Positions 7,734 through 16,433 of a stretch of DNA of 64,000 bases are shown here, in pieces. The notes beneath the pieces are model-generated. The model did no database searches, was not told the DNA's origin, and saw nothing but the letters and a program-made list of their open reading frames with translations. Positions within the stretch are counted from its first letter, which is position 1, and every line of letters begins with the position of its first letter. Both the position numbers and the translations under genes were made by a program. Origin of the DNA: Gemmatimonadaceae bacterium (lineage in GTDB: Bacteria > Gemmatimonadota > Gemmatimonadetes > Gemmatimonadales > Gemmatimonadaceae); the NCBI GenBank assembly GCA_025934775.1, contig JAICWO010000004.1, forward strand, positions 50,724-114,723, read 5' to 3'.

Positions 7734-8699
7734 ATGTCTGACCTCGCGATCGACATTCGCAATGTCGTGAAACGGTATGAGGAGCACGTCGCGGTGCGCG
7801 ACCTGTCGCTCCAAGTGCCACGCGGATCGGTCTACGGTCTCCTCGGCCCCAACGGCGCCGGAAAGACCACCACGATCCGCATGATCCTCGACATCATCCT
7901 GCCCGACGAAGGCACGATCACGCTCTTCGGGCAACCGAACACCAGCGTTGCCGTGCTGGACCAGCTCGGCTATCTGCCGGAAGAGCGCGGACTTTATAAG
8001 AAGATGCAGGTGCGGCGCGTGCTCACGTTCCTCGCCGAGCTCAAGGGGCTCAAGCCCACCGAAGCCGCGCGGCGCATCGACCAGTGGCTCGACCGGTTCG
8101 GGCTCATCACGCCGGAGAAGGATTGGGGCGAGGCCAAGGTCGACGAGCTCTCGCGCGGCATGCAGCAGAAGGTGCAGTTCATCTCCACGCTGCTGCACGA
8201 TCCCGAGCTCGTCATTCTCGACGAGCCGTTCAGCGGACTCGATCCGATCAACGCGCAGGCGCTCAAGGACGCGGTCCTCGAGCTCAAGCAGCGCGGCAAG
8301 ACGGTCATCTTCAGCACGCACGTGATGGACAACGCGGAGCGCATGTGCGACTCGGTGTGCATCATCGCGAACGGGCGAAAGGTGCTCGACGGCAATCTCG
8401 CGGAGGTCAAGCGCGAGGCCGGCACGCGCAATGTCGCGCTGGCGCTGAACGGCGGGGCGCACAACGGCGTGGGGGAGATCCTGCGCGATACGCGGCTCGT
8501 GTCGAAGCTGGACGACACGAACAATTTCTTCGAGCTGGAGCTCGCGCCGGCGGCGGACGCGCAGGTGCTGTTGCGGCGGCTGGTCGACGCCGGCGCCTCC
8601 ATCGAACGCTTCGAGCTCGTGCAGCCGTCGCTGCACCAAATCTTCCTGCAGCGTGTCGGCGCGAGCGGCGTCGAGACGGGGATGTCAGGTCATGGCTAA
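7734..8699 (+). CDS. ABC exporter ATP-binding protein, NatA-like
   Basis: A 321-residue ATPase for an ABC-2 type exporter. Walker A is GPNGAGKTTTIRM, the signature LSRGMQQKVQF, Walker B LVILDEPFSGLDP, and the H-loop STHVMDN. The C-terminal ~80 residues match the DUF4162-like extension of NatA-type proteins. The PEERGLYKKMQV segment after the Q-loop is typical of Na+-efflux-like ATPases. Its last eight bases overlap the permease start at 8692, so the two are translationally coupled. Sodium or another cation/drug as substrate is family-level inference. Confidence 0.9.
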   Translation: MSDLAIDIRNVVKRYEEHVAVRDLSLQVPRGSVYGLLGPNGAGKTTTIRMILDIILPDEGTITLFGQPNTSVAVLDQLGYLPEERGLYKKMQVRRVLTFLAELKGLKPTEAARRIDQWLDRFGLITPEKDWGEAKVDELSRGMQQKVQFISTLLHDPELVILDEPFSGLDPINAQALKDAVLELKQRGKTVIFSTHVMDNAERMCDSVCIIANGRKVLDGNLAEVKREAGTRNVALALNGGAHNGVGEILRDTRLVSKLDDTNNFFELELAPAADAQVLLRRLVDAGASIERFELVQPSLHQIFLQRVGASGVETGMSGHG

Positions 8700-10014
8700 T
8701 AAAATTCTGATCGTCGCGAAGCGCGAGTATCTCGAGCGCGTGCGGTCGCGCGCGTTCGTGATCATGACGCTGCTCGTGCCGGCGCTGATGGCGGGCGTGA
8801 TTCTCGTGCCGACGTACATGGCGACGCGCGGCGGCGTTTCCGCGAGCTTCCGCCACATTCGCATTCTCGACGCGACGGGCGCGGGGCTCGGCGATCGCGT
8901 GTCGACCGTGCTCGCCGCGGACACCACCTCGAAGGACACGACCTCCGGACCGTTCGTCGTTGCCGTGGCGCCGGGGCAGCTCGCCGCCGCGGAATCGGCC
9001 GCGGTGCGCGACGTCATGAAGCCGAAATCGCTGACCGGCTATCTCGTGCTCGACGACAGCACGCTCGCCGGCAAGCGCGCGCGGTACGCGGGCCGGAACG
9101 CCTCGTCGGTCACCGAGATGGAGAAGCTCGAGTCGGCGGTGAAGCAGTCGGTCATGATGGTGCGACTCGAACACGAAGGCGTGAACAAGCAGACGATCGA
9201 CGAGCTCGCGAAGTCGAAGCTCGAGCTCTCGTCGGAGCGGCTGACGGAAAAGGGGCGCGGCGGCTCCGGGCCCTCCGGACTGTTCGCCGGCGTGATCATC
9301 GGCCTCATGCTGCTCATGGCGATCATCGTCCACGGACAGAACGTCATGCGCGGCGTGCTCGAGGAGAAGACGAGCCGAGTCGCGGAAGTGGTGATCTCGA
9401 GCATCAAGCCGGAATCGCTGCTCGCCGGCAAGGTCCTCGGCGTCGGCGGTGTGGGGCTCACGCAGATCGTGGCCTGGATCGGGATCGGCGGCTATCTCGT
9501 CACCTTCTTCATGCCGCTGTTGACGAAGAACGCGGGCGCCGGCGGAGCGATGTCCGCGGGCGCTGCCCCAACGGCGATGGCGTTCGCCGGGATAAGCCCG
9601 GGCGTGCTCGGCATCTCGATCGCGTACTTCCTGCTCGGCTTCGTGTTCTACGCGACGCTCTTCGCCGCGGCGGGGTCGATGGTGAACAGCGAGCAGGAAG
9701 CACAGCAAGCGGTGATGCCGGTGATGCTGCTTCTCATGAGCGGATGGATCTTCGTCAGTCCGGTGTTGATCAATCCGAACAGCACGTTGGCCGTGGTGCT
9801 GTCGTGGCTCCCGTGGTCGTCGCCGATCATCATGCCCATTCGCATGGGATTGGCGGCGGTGTCGCCGCTCTCCGTCATCGGCTCGCTCGCGGTCGGGTTT
9901 GTGGGATCGTGCGCCGCCGTGTGGCTCGCGGCGCGGATCTATCGCGTGGGCATGCTCATGTACGGCAAGAAGCCGAGCTTCGCGGAGCTCGCGAAGTGGA
10001 TTCGCTACGCGTGA
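8692..10014 (+). CDS. ABC-2 type exporter permease, NatB-like
   Basis: A 440-residue inner-membrane protein. It has an N-terminal helix (AFVIMTLLVPALMAGVILVPTY), a ~180-residue extracytoplasmic domain, then five to six helices starting at LFAGVIIGLMLLMAIIVHG. The ENTSRVAEV-like motif (EEKTSRVAEVVISSIKPESLLAGKVLG) is diagnostic of NatB/ABC2_membrane_3 permeases. The ATG at 8692 was chosen because it overlaps the ATPase stop and begins MANKILIVAKREY, the usual cytoplasmic start; the longer frame is inside the ATPase gene. It forms an exporter with the preceding ATPase. Confidence 0.9.
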   Translation: MANKILIVAKREYLERVRSRAFVIMTLLVPALMAGVILVPTYMATRGGVSASFRHIRILDATGAGLGDRVSTVLAADTTSKDTTSGPFVVAVAPGQLAAAESAAVRDVMKPKSLTGYLVLDDSTLAGKRARYAGRNASSVTEMEKLESAVKQSVMMVRLEHEGVNKQTIDELAKSKLELSSERLTEKGRGGSGPSGLFAGVIIGLMLLMAIIVHGQNVMRGVLEEKTSRVAEVVISSIKPESLLAGKVLGVGGVGLTQIVAWIGIGGYLVTFFMPLLTKNAGAGGAMSAGAAPTAMAFAGISPGVLGISIAYFLLGFVFYATLFAAAGSMVNSEQEAQQAVMPVMLLLMSGWIFVSPVLINPNSTLAVVLSWLPWSSPIIMPIRMGLAAVSPLSVIGSLAVGFVGSCAAVWLAARIYRVGMLMYGKKPSFAELAKWIRYA

Positions 10015-10042
10015 GTCACCTGACGCCTAGATTGCGCGGTGT

Positions 10043-10468
10043 ATGTACGACGCCGCGTCGCTCGCGCACCTGCTGCCGCATCGGTATCCGTTTCTGCTCG
10101 TCGATCGGATCGACGTGGTGGACGCGGGCAAGCACGTCGTCGGCACCAAGCGACTGACGGCAGGCGAGTGGTGGGCTCGCGGGGATGCGCGCGAGCCCAT
10201 CCCCGCGATGCTGGTCCTCGAGGCGCTCGCGCAGACGAGCGGCGCGATCGTGCGCGATCTCGCGCCGAGCGGCTCGGCGACCATCGCCTACTTCATGGGC
10301 GCCGATCGCGTCCGCATACGCGCGACGGCGCGGGCCGGTGACGAGCTTCGCCTCGACGTGACGGTCAGGCAGTGGCGCCGCGGGATCTGTCGAACGCACG
10401 GCGTCGCATCAGTGCACGGCGACGTGGTGCTGACGGCCGATCTCACGACGATCGTGCGGCCGGCGTAA
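10043..10468 (+). CDS. FabZ-like 3-hydroxyacyl-ACP dehydratase (hotdog fold)
   Basis: A 141-residue single hotdog-domain protein. The FabZ active-site motif is LLPHRYPFLLVDRI with the catalytic His near residue 13, and the second catalytic acid is the Glu in MLVLEALAQTSG. FabZ dehydrates 3-hydroxyacyl-ACP in fatty-acid synthesis. This copy stands alone, away from lpxA/lpxD/accA-type neighbours, so it may be a paralogue working on another acyl carrier substrate. Length is normal for the family. Confidence 0.8.
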   Translation: MYDAASLAHLLPHRYPFLLVDRIDVVDAGKHVVGTKRLTAGEWWARGDAREPIPAMLVLEALAQTSGAIVRDLAPSGSATIAYFMGADRVRIRATARAGDELRLDVTVRQWRRGICRTHGVASVHGDVVLTADLTTIVRPA

Positions 10469-10518
10469 GCGCGCGTAGCGCCAGCAAGGCGTCACTTTCT
10501 CCCCCTTTCGAGCGTCGT

Positions 10519-10524
10519 TATACT
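10519..10524 (+). promoter_or_regulatory. Possible -10 element (TATACT) for the Ser/Thr kinase
   Basis: TATACT lies 81 nt before the GTG start of the kinase, in the gap after the FabZ-like gene. No convincing -35 box was seen at the usual spacing, so this is tentative. Confidence 0.3.
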
Positions 10525-10604
10525 GTTCCCGCCGACGCTGGCCGGGGACGGCGCCGAGCGCATCGCGCACGGTCCAACGTCACTCCGCATCCAGGCACCG
10601 ACCG

Positions 10605-13271
10605 GTGTCCAGCGACCCACCCACCGCCGATCCTTCGCAGCAGCCGCGCATCTTCGGCCCATTGGTCGATGCGCTGCGTGATCGGTATGCGGTCGTGCGC
10701 GAGACGGGACACGGCGCGTCGGCGACGGTGTATCTCGCCCGCGATCTCAAGCACGATCGGCTGGTCGCGCTGAAGACGCTCAACCCCGACGTGAGTCCGA
10801 CCGTCGGCGAGCGTTTCCTGCGCGAGATCCAGGTCGCGGCGGGCATGCAGCATCCGCACATCCTCCCGATGTACGACTCGGGCATGGCGGACGGACGGTT
10901 GTACTTCGTGATGCCGTTCGTCGACGGCGGCTCGCTGCGGCAGCGGCTCGAGGCCGAGCCGCGCATGCCGGTGGTCGAGGCGCTGCGCGCGGCGCACGAC
11001 ATCGCGATCGCGCTGGCGTTCGCGCACGAGCAGGGCGTGGTTCACCGCGATGTGAAACCCGAAAACATTCTGTTCTATCACGGGCACGCCTGCCTCGCCG
11101 ACTTCGGCGTGGCGCGCGTGATGGAGCAGATGGACATGGGCGTCACCGGCCACGGGATGATCGTGGGCACGCCCGCCTACATGAGTCCCGAGCAGCTCAC
11201 GCACGGCGGCTTCGACGGACGAAGCGACGTCTACTCGCTCGCCTGCGTGTTGTATGAGTCCCTCGCGGGCGTGCCGGCGTTTGCCGGATCGACGCCGCAG
11301 GAGTTGCTGCGCAAGCGGCTCAAGCAGCCGCCGGACCCGCTGCACGTGCACCGGCCCGACGCGCCGCCGTTCGTTAACGATTTGCTCATGCGCGCGCTCG
11401 CCCCCGCGCCCGACGGCAGGTTTCCGGACGCGCGCGCATTCGCCGAAGCGATCGACTTCGCGCTGCGCGATATCACGGGTCCGCGCCGCTCCGGACCGCG
11501 CCGGGTGCTCGGGCCGATGCCGCGGCATCCGCTCGCCTGGAGCGGCGGGGTCGTGCTCGTGCTGGCACTCACGGCGCTCGCCGCGTCGCCGATCCGCTCC
11601 TCGATGATGGCGCGGCGCGCGACGGCGATTCCGCTGAACACCACGACATCACTCGGCCGCGCCGAGACGCTGGAGCTGGACCGCGAGACGGGAACCGACG
11701 CGTACCGGCTGGTCACCGCGGAGCTCACGCGCGAGCGCGGGACGCTGCACGGGCGCGACTCGCTCCGCGCGGAGGGCTTGATCGCGCTCGGCGAGCGGGC
11801 GTACCCGCGGGCGTGCGAGATCTTCGATCGCATGCGGGCGACGGACTCGCTGGACGCACAGGCGTGGTTCGGCCTGGGCGATTGCATCACGCTCGACTCC
11901 GTGGTCGTGCCGGATCGGAGCAGCCCGTCGCACTGGCGGTTCCGCACCGGGTGGAGCGGCGGCGTTCACGCGTATCGGCGATCGATGAGCCTGGATCCGT
12001 CGATCTATCAGCGGATTGGATATCAAACACTCTCACGGCTGCTGCCGACGACCGCGACGTTCCTGCGCGGCGGGCGATTGGCGGGCGAGTCGGGGATGAC
12101 GTTCTTTGCGTTTCCCTCGATGAGTGGAGATACGGTCACGTACGTTCCGTATCGCCCGGCGGATTTCGCCGTGGCGAATCCACTAACGATCGCGGCGCAT
12201 CAGCCGGACGCGCTTCGGCAGAATCGGGAAGCGCTCGCCGATTTCGCGCGCGATTGGGTCGCGGCTGCACCCAAGAACGCCGACGCGCTCGAGGCACTCG
12301 CGATCGCCGAGGAGGCGCGCGGACTGCTGGGAGATGCCGACGACGGCGCCGAGAACGCGCTTCGTCGCGCGCGGGCGGCGGCGCGTGCGCCGGAACGCGC
12401 ACTGCGGCTCGCATCGATCGAGGTCCGGCTGCGCGTCAGACGCGGCGAGCTCGAGTCCGCGCGAGCACTCGCGGACTCGTTACTGGACGCGCACGCTGGC
12501 GCGGTCGATTCGCTATCGATCGATTCCGCCGACCGGTTGGCCGCTCTCGCGGCGCTGACAGGTCGCGTTGAACGGGCCGCGGCGCTTCGCGCGCGCTCGC
12601 TCGCCGAACACAATGCCTCACAGGAGATCGCGCCGCCGCTCGGACTCGTCTCGGCGCGACTGCTCGAGCGCGCCGCCGCCGGTGTCTGCGATTCCATCCC
12701 CGAGATCATGCGCGGGCTCGACACCTTGTTGGAGAGCTATAGCCAACCGAATCGCCGCGCGGCATTGCGCGCGCAGCTCGTGGGACGCGCAAAGTGGCTC
12801 GCCTTCCCGTGCGGTGCGCGAGTGGCCGACGACGCTCCACCCGTGACTCCGATCGAACGCGCACAACGCGAGCTGACCGCCGGCCGATCGAGCACCGCGC
12901 GCGCGATCCTCGATTCGGCCGAGTCGCGACAGCGGCTGGCTTTACCGGGCGAGATCTCGCTCGACTACACCGTGCAGGAGAGCTGGATTCGCGCGGCGGC
13001 CGGCGATACACTGGGCGCCATGCATCATCTCGATCGCGTATTGAACGCACCGTCGACGCTCGGACCATACACGCTTCAGGATGATGCTCAAGCCGCGGCG
13101 CTCGGGCGCGCCTTCGCGTTTCGCGCCGAGTTGGCGGCGCGCACGGGCGACGTGCCCACGGCGCATCGCCGCGCCGCTGACGCGCTGACTGTCTGGGAGC
13201 ATGGCGACCGCGCACTCGCGCCCACGCTCGCGCACCTGCGCGCGCTCGCGGGGCGCGGCAACTCGCAGTAG
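10605..13271 (+). CDS. Membrane Ser/Thr protein kinase (PknB-type) with TPR-like extracytoplasmic tail
   Basis: An 888-residue eukaryotic-type kinase from a GTG start. The kinase domain spans about residues 28-290. It contains a glycine loop (GHGASATVYLA), the ATP lysine (VALKTL), the catalytic loop HRDVKPENIL near residue 146, DFGVARV, and the activation-segment GTPAYMSPEQ. A transmembrane helix follows near residues 305-330 (WSGGVVLVLALTALAAS). The ~550-residue remainder is rich in Ala/Arg/Glu helices resembling TPR repeats (YPRACEIFDRM, AQAWFGLGDC). Such kinases often have regulatory outer domains; the target is unknown. Confidence 0.92.
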   Translation: MSSDPPTADPSQQPRIFGPLVDALRDRYAVVRETGHGASATVYLARDLKHDRLVALKTLNPDVSPTVGERFLREIQVAAGMQHPHILPMYDSGMADGRLYFVMPFVDGGSLRQRLEAEPRMPVVEALRAAHDIAIALAFAHEQGVVHRDVKPENILFYHGHACLADFGVARVMEQMDMGVTGHGMIVGTPAYMSPEQLTHGGFDGRSDVYSLACVLYESLAGVPAFAGSTPQELLRKRLKQPPDPLHVHRPDAPPFVNDLLMRALAPAPDGRFPDARAFAEAIDFALRDITGPRRSGPRRVLGPMPRHPLAWSGGVVLVLALTALAASPIRSSMMARRATAIPLNTTTSLGRAETLELDRETGTDAYRLVTAELTRERGTLHGRDSLRAEGLIALGERAYPRACEIFDRMRATDSLDAQAWFGLGDCITLDSVVVPDRSSPSHWRFRTGWSGGVHAYRRSMSLDPSIYQRIGYQTLSRLLPTTATFLRGGRLAGESGMTFFAFPSMSGDTVTYVPYRPADFAVANPLTIAAHQPDALRQNREALADFARDWVAAAPKNADALEALAIAEEARGLLGDADDGAENALRRARAAARAPERALRLASIEVRLRVRRGELESARALADSLLDAHAGAVDSLSIDSADRLAALAALTGRVERAAALRARSLAEHNASQEIAPPLGLVSARLLERAAAGVCDSIPEIMRGLDTLLESYSQPNRRAALRAQLVGRAKWLAFPCGARVADDAPPVTPIERAQRELTAGRSSTARAILDSAESRQRLALPGEISLDYTVQESWIRAAAGDTLGAMHHLDRVLNAPSTLGPYTLQDDAQAAALGRAFAFRAELAARTGDVPTAHRRAADALTVWEHGDRALAPTLAHLRALAGRGNSQ

Positions 13272-13329
13272 GCAGTTTCCTTCCGCGGCCCTGCCGCTCA
13301 CGAAAAACACAACAGGAGAGTCCAAGGTG

Positions 13330-14076
13330 ATGAAGCCTTTGGGATGGACAAGCGCGTGTGCGCTACTGCTGGGACTGCTCGGCGCCTGCACCGGAGAGAA
13401 AAAGGCGGCGGCGACCGACACGAGCGCGAACGCGACCGCGAATGCCAGCGCCGCGAGCGCCGCGAAGATCTCTATCGCGCCGCCCCCGGGCGAGCCGGGC
13501 GCCCTCTCCAAGCCGCTCGCACAGTATTCCGGCGATCAACTCTATGCGCTCGCTCACGGTTTGAATTTCACCGGCGGCGTGTCGGCGAAGCGCAAATGCC
13601 GAGGCAATCCCGCCTGCAACGGCAGCGCGCCCACGATGTCGACGAGCCTGCGCGTCGATGCGGTGTCCGGCGAGGATTCGCTCTCGACGGCGCTCCCGGG
13701 AAACGGCGTGATCGCCGCTCGGGTCCTCAATCGGGGGCAGGCGGCCGACAGCATGTACTCCACCCAGCCGGGCGCACAGTATGAGTATTATCTCATCGTG
13801 TACCCGACGGCGGCGAACACCGCCACGTGGTCGCTCGAGGAGTTGGCCTCCGCCGCCGGCCAGCACAGCCATCACACCGTATCGACTGGCGTATTCAAGG
13901 GCTGTAATCATCCGTTCGTCCACGGCGCCCGCGCCAACTTCAAGACGTGCGCGCAGGCCGCCGCCATGCATCAGACCGCCTTCAGCGCGATGGTGCAGAA
14001 CGATATCAGCGATCCGCCCATCTGGGTGGCGTGCGCATACGGCTGCTGTATCGCTGGGGCTTCTTCCGATTCATGA
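13330..14076 (+). CDS. Secreted lipoprotein of unknown function
   Basis: A 248-residue lipoprotein. The ATG at 13330 follows AGGAG (13314-13318) and gives a lipobox (LLGLLGAC) with the modified Cys near residue 20; an adjacent GTG at 13327 is an equal alternative. An Ala/Thr/Lys-rich linker precedes a globular domain with several cysteines (KRKCRGNPACNG, GCNHPFVH, FKTCAQAA, ACAYGCCI). An SHHTVSTG segment and a conserved-looking ISDPPIWVAC end are visible. I do not recognise the family. The cysteine pattern suggests disulfides in the periplasm or on the surface. Confidence 0.75.
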   Translation: MKPLGWTSACALLLGLLGACTGEKKAAATDTSANATANASAASAAKISIAPPPGEPGALSKPLAQYSGDQLYALAHGLNFTGGVSAKRKCRGNPACNGSAPTMSTSLRVDAVSGEDSLSTALPGNGVIAARVLNRGQAADSMYSTQPGAQYEYYLIVYPTAANTATWSLEELASAAGQHSHHTVSTGVFKGCNHPFVHGARANFKTCAQAAAMHQTAFSAMVQNDISDPPIWVACAYGCCIAGASSDS

Positions 14077-14135
14077 GGGCCCGGCGGGGCAACCACCCTC
14101 CGGCCGCGGGGTACTAATGGTCGGAGGGTTTGCCC

Positions 14136-14885
14136 ATGACACACACATCACGTTTGGTTCACGGGCTGGCGGGCGCGGCACTGACGATCGCTGCCCTCGC
14201 GGCTCCGGCGAGCGCGCTGCCGACGGGTCCCGCGCGTCCGGTGAACGGACCGGTTCGCGTCACGGATCGTGACATTCAGGCAGTGAATCAGAAGATCGCG
14301 AGCGCGTACGGCGACCTCGCGAACTGGTGGCAGAACACGTTTCGAGCGATGGGTGCGAGCTTCGCGACGCCGCACATCGCGCGTTACGAGGGCCGCGTGC
14401 TCTCGGCGTGCGGCGTGATGGCCGAGGACAACGCCGAGTACTGCCCGAACAACAATACGATCTACTACGACGAGGTCTTCGTCGCCGGGATGCAGAAGAC
14501 GGCGGCGGACGCGCTCGGCACGGACGGCGACATGGCCGCGGTCGGCATCATCGCGCACGAGATGGGACATGCGGTCGCGATGCAGCTCGGGCGCGAGTAC
14601 CGCGACTCGTACTCCAACGAGGCGACGGCGGACTGCCTCGCCGGTGCGTTCGCGCAGCACGCGCAGCAATCGGGCGAGCTCGAGAAGGGTGACATCGACG
14701 AAGCGTTCTACGGCATGTCGCTCTCCGGCGATCCCACGCCGCAGCGCACGGGGAACCGGCGGGTCGACGCGATGATCCAGGCGAGCCTGGCGCGGAGCAG
14801 CCACGGCACGCGCGACCAGCGCATGAACAACTTCAAGACGGGGCTGGATGGCGGTCCCGCCGCCTGCCTCGACCGGCAACCATAA
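14136..14885 (+). CDS. YpfJ-type neutral zinc metallopeptidase, exported
   Basis: A 249-residue exported protein of the putative neutral zinc metallopeptidase family (YpfJ). A signal peptide (GAALTIAALAAPASA) leads into the catalytic domain. The zinc site is HEMGH (IIAHEMGHAVAMQL) near residue 140, and the third ligand region is SNEATADCLAGAF. The family motif CG...AEYCPNNNTIYYD is present with its two cysteines. GGAGGG at 14123-14128 is spaced 7 nt from this ATG, so it was preferred to the upstream TTG. A perfect hairpin terminator follows 19 nt after the stop. Confidence 0.88.
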   Translation: MTHTSRLVHGLAGAALTIAALAAPASALPTGPARPVNGPVRVTDRDIQAVNQKIASAYGDLANWWQNTFRAMGASFATPHIARYEGRVLSACGVMAEDNAEYCPNNNTIYYDEVFVAGMQKTAADALGTDGDMAAVGIIAHEMGHAVAMQLGREYRDSYSNEATADCLAGAFAQHAQQSGELEKGDIDEAFYGMSLSGDPTPQRTGNRRVDAMIQASLARSSHGTRDQRMNNFKTGLDGGPAACLDRQP

Positions 14886-14904
14886 AACTGGTATACCAGA
14901 ACGC

Positions 14905-14944
14905 GAAAGGCGGAGCGGCCGATGGGCGGCTCCGCCTTTCTTTG
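14905..14944 (+). terminator. Rho-independent terminator
   Basis: A perfect 12-bp stem (GAAAGGCGGAGC at 14905-14916 with its complement at 14929-14940) encloses a 12-nt loop, followed by a short T-rich stretch. It sits after the zinc-peptidase gene and before the minus-strand stress cluster. The A-rich left flank means it could work in both directions. Confidence 0.85.
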
Positions 14945-14956
14945 TGCGAGTACGCG

Positions 14957-15352
14957 TCAGTCGGCGCGCGCCGGAACCGTCGGGGAGCCGTTCATTCCCG
15001 ATGATGCCGTGGCGCCGATCGCGCCCTTGAGCTCGTTGACCCAGCCGTCCACGCGCGTGTCGAGCGCGGAATGCACGCCGGAGACCAGCGACGCGACCAT
15101 GTCGTCGAGCGCTGCGCCGAGCTTGCCGCTCGCGCCCTTGGTCGCGGTCACCGTCGCCGCCGCCGCTTTCACGTCGGCGGCGGATCCGCTGAGCAGCACG
15201 CCGGCGCCCACCGCGAGCGCGAGCGCGGGCCACGGGTGGTCGCGCACGAGCTCGACGACGTTCAGCTTCCGCTCGAGCTCATCGAGCGTCGTCGACATGC
15301 GTTCGCGCGTCAGCTCGATGTCGCGCCGGACGTCAGCCGTTGTTTCAGCCAT
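14957..15352 (-). CDS. DUF3618 membrane protein
   Basis: A 131-residue protein with the DUF3618 N-terminal pattern (DIELTRERMSTTLDELERKL). A hydrophobic stretch follows at residues 40-60 (HPWPALALAVGAGVLLSG), then an amphipathic Ala-rich tail. AGGAGG lies just upstream of the ATG. The start overlaps the end of the upstream holin-X gene by 43 bp. DUF3618 proteins are small, single-helix inner-membrane proteins of unknown role. Together with the next two genes it makes a cluster like yqjD-yqjE. Confidence 0.85.
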   Translation of the reverse strand: MAETTADVRRDIELTRERMSTTLDELERKLNVVELVRDHPWPALALAVGAGVLLSGSAADVKAAAATVTATKGASGKLGAALDDMVASLVSGVHSALDTRVDGWVNELKGAIGATASSGMNGSPTVPARAD

Positions 15353-15738
15353 TCCTTATCCTCCTTGAGCGTCGTCATCGTTTCGGCGGGCGCAAGCCGC
15401 GCCGGCGACAGCAGGCGCAGTCCGCGCCTCGCAAAGATCGCCGCGATTACCCCGGCGATGACGAACACGATGAGTGCCGCAACCCAGTACAGATCCGCCG
15501 GAAGCCATTGATCGCCGATCAGCAGCACGATGCCGGTGAGCAGCGCGAGTCCGCCGAGCAGCGCGAATGTCGCACCCATCGCGACCATGGCCGTGCCTTT
15601 GCCCACGCCGGCCACGATCTCGCCGACCTCCAGCCTCGCGAGCTCGACTTCCCCCCGCACGAGCGCGACGCTGCCGTCCGCGAGGTCGCGGAGCAGCGTA
15701 CCGATGCCGCGACCTGCGTCGTGTCCGTCCAACCGCAT
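15310..15738 (-). CDS. YqjE-like / phage holin superfamily III membrane protein
   Basis: A 142-residue protein with an N-terminal amphipathic segment (TLLRDLADGSVALVRGEVELARLEVGE) and two transmembrane helices (MVAMGATFALLGGLALLTGIVLLIG; LYWVAALIVFVIAGVIAAIFA). This is the arrangement of the Actinobacterial Holin-X/YqjE family, housekeeping membrane proteins despite the holin name. It lies between a YqjD-like gene and a DUF3618 gene, as in enterobacterial stress clusters. No phage genes are nearby. Confidence 0.85.
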   Translation of the reverse strand: MRLDGHDAGRGIGTLLRDLADGSVALVRGEVELARLEVGEIVAGVGKGTAMVAMGATFALLGGLALLTGIVLLIGDQWLPADLYWVAALIVFVIAGVIAAIFARRGLRLLSPARLAPAETMTTLKEDKEWLKQRLTSGATSS

Positions 15739-15748
15739 GGCGCCTCCC

Positions 15749-16306
15749 TTACTTACGAACGGCTTTGCCGATCAGATAGCCCACGCCGACCGCGAGAAGC
15801 AGCGTGCGCCCCGGGTGCTCGCGGACCTGCTGCTCGATGCTCGTCTTCACGCCGTCGAGATCGGCGTCGCGCAGCCACTGCGCCGTCGCGTCCATTCCGG
15901 TAGCGACCTTGTCGCCGACCTGCGCCATGCGTCCGTCGTTCGAGACGGCCATGCTGCCGCCGCTCGTCGAAGCCGCGAGCGAGCCACTCGGCGCGCCCGC
16001 ACGCTGACGGACGCGGTCGGCGCCCGACTCGAGCGCGCCAGCAAGCGATTCCTTGAGATTCCCCGCGCGCTCGCGCACGGACGATCCCACGTCCGCCAGC
16101 TTGTCCTGGGCGGACCCGGCGAGATCACGCGCGCGATCGGTGATCCCCTGATCCTCGGTCGTCGATCCCGTGGCCGATTCGTTCGCGGTGCCGGCGCCGT
16201 ACCCCTGCGTGCCGGACACGTTGCCGGTATTTCCGAAACCGCCAGCCGTCGAGCCGGCAGACTCGCTCTGCGCCGAGTCGCCCGGCAAAAAGTCGTTCCG
16301 TTCCAT
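15749..16306 (-). CDS. YqjD/ElaB-like stress membrane protein (DUF883-type)
   Basis: A 185-residue protein. A Ser/Gly-rich leader (GSTAGGFGNTGNVSG) precedes an amphipathic helical middle (DRARDLAGSAQDKLADVGSSVRE). The C-terminal helix (HPGRTLLLAVGVGYLIGKAVRK) is the typical tail of YqjD/ElaB proteins, which anchor in the inner membrane and bind ribosomes in E. coli stationary phase. GGAGGAG upstream of ATG 16306 gives good spacing and fixes the start. It is the first gene of the three-gene minus-strand cluster. The ribosome role is known for E. coli and is inferred here. Confidence 0.8.
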   Translation of the reverse strand: MERNDFLPGDSAQSESAGSTAGGFGNTGNVSGTQGYGAGTANESATGSTTEDQGITDRARDLAGSAQDKLADVGSSVRERAGNLKESLAGALESGADRVRQRAGAPSGSLAASTSGGSMAVSNDGRMAQVGDKVATGMDATAQWLRDADLDGVKTSIEQQVREHPGRTLLLAVGVGYLIGKAVRK

Positions 16307-16433
16307 GACTCCGCTCCTCCAAAGGTGGCGCGGCCAGCAGTGCAGACGATGTGCCCGGGCGCACCCCGGCCGCGGGTTGTTGGCGATTCGCCGGACGACG
16401 CGGCAGCTTTGAGGCGAGTCAACGCCAACGCCC

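Noticed and set aside
15310..15738. Phage holin as sign of a prophage
   Set aside because: The family includes cellular YqjE proteins and no phage genes are nearby.
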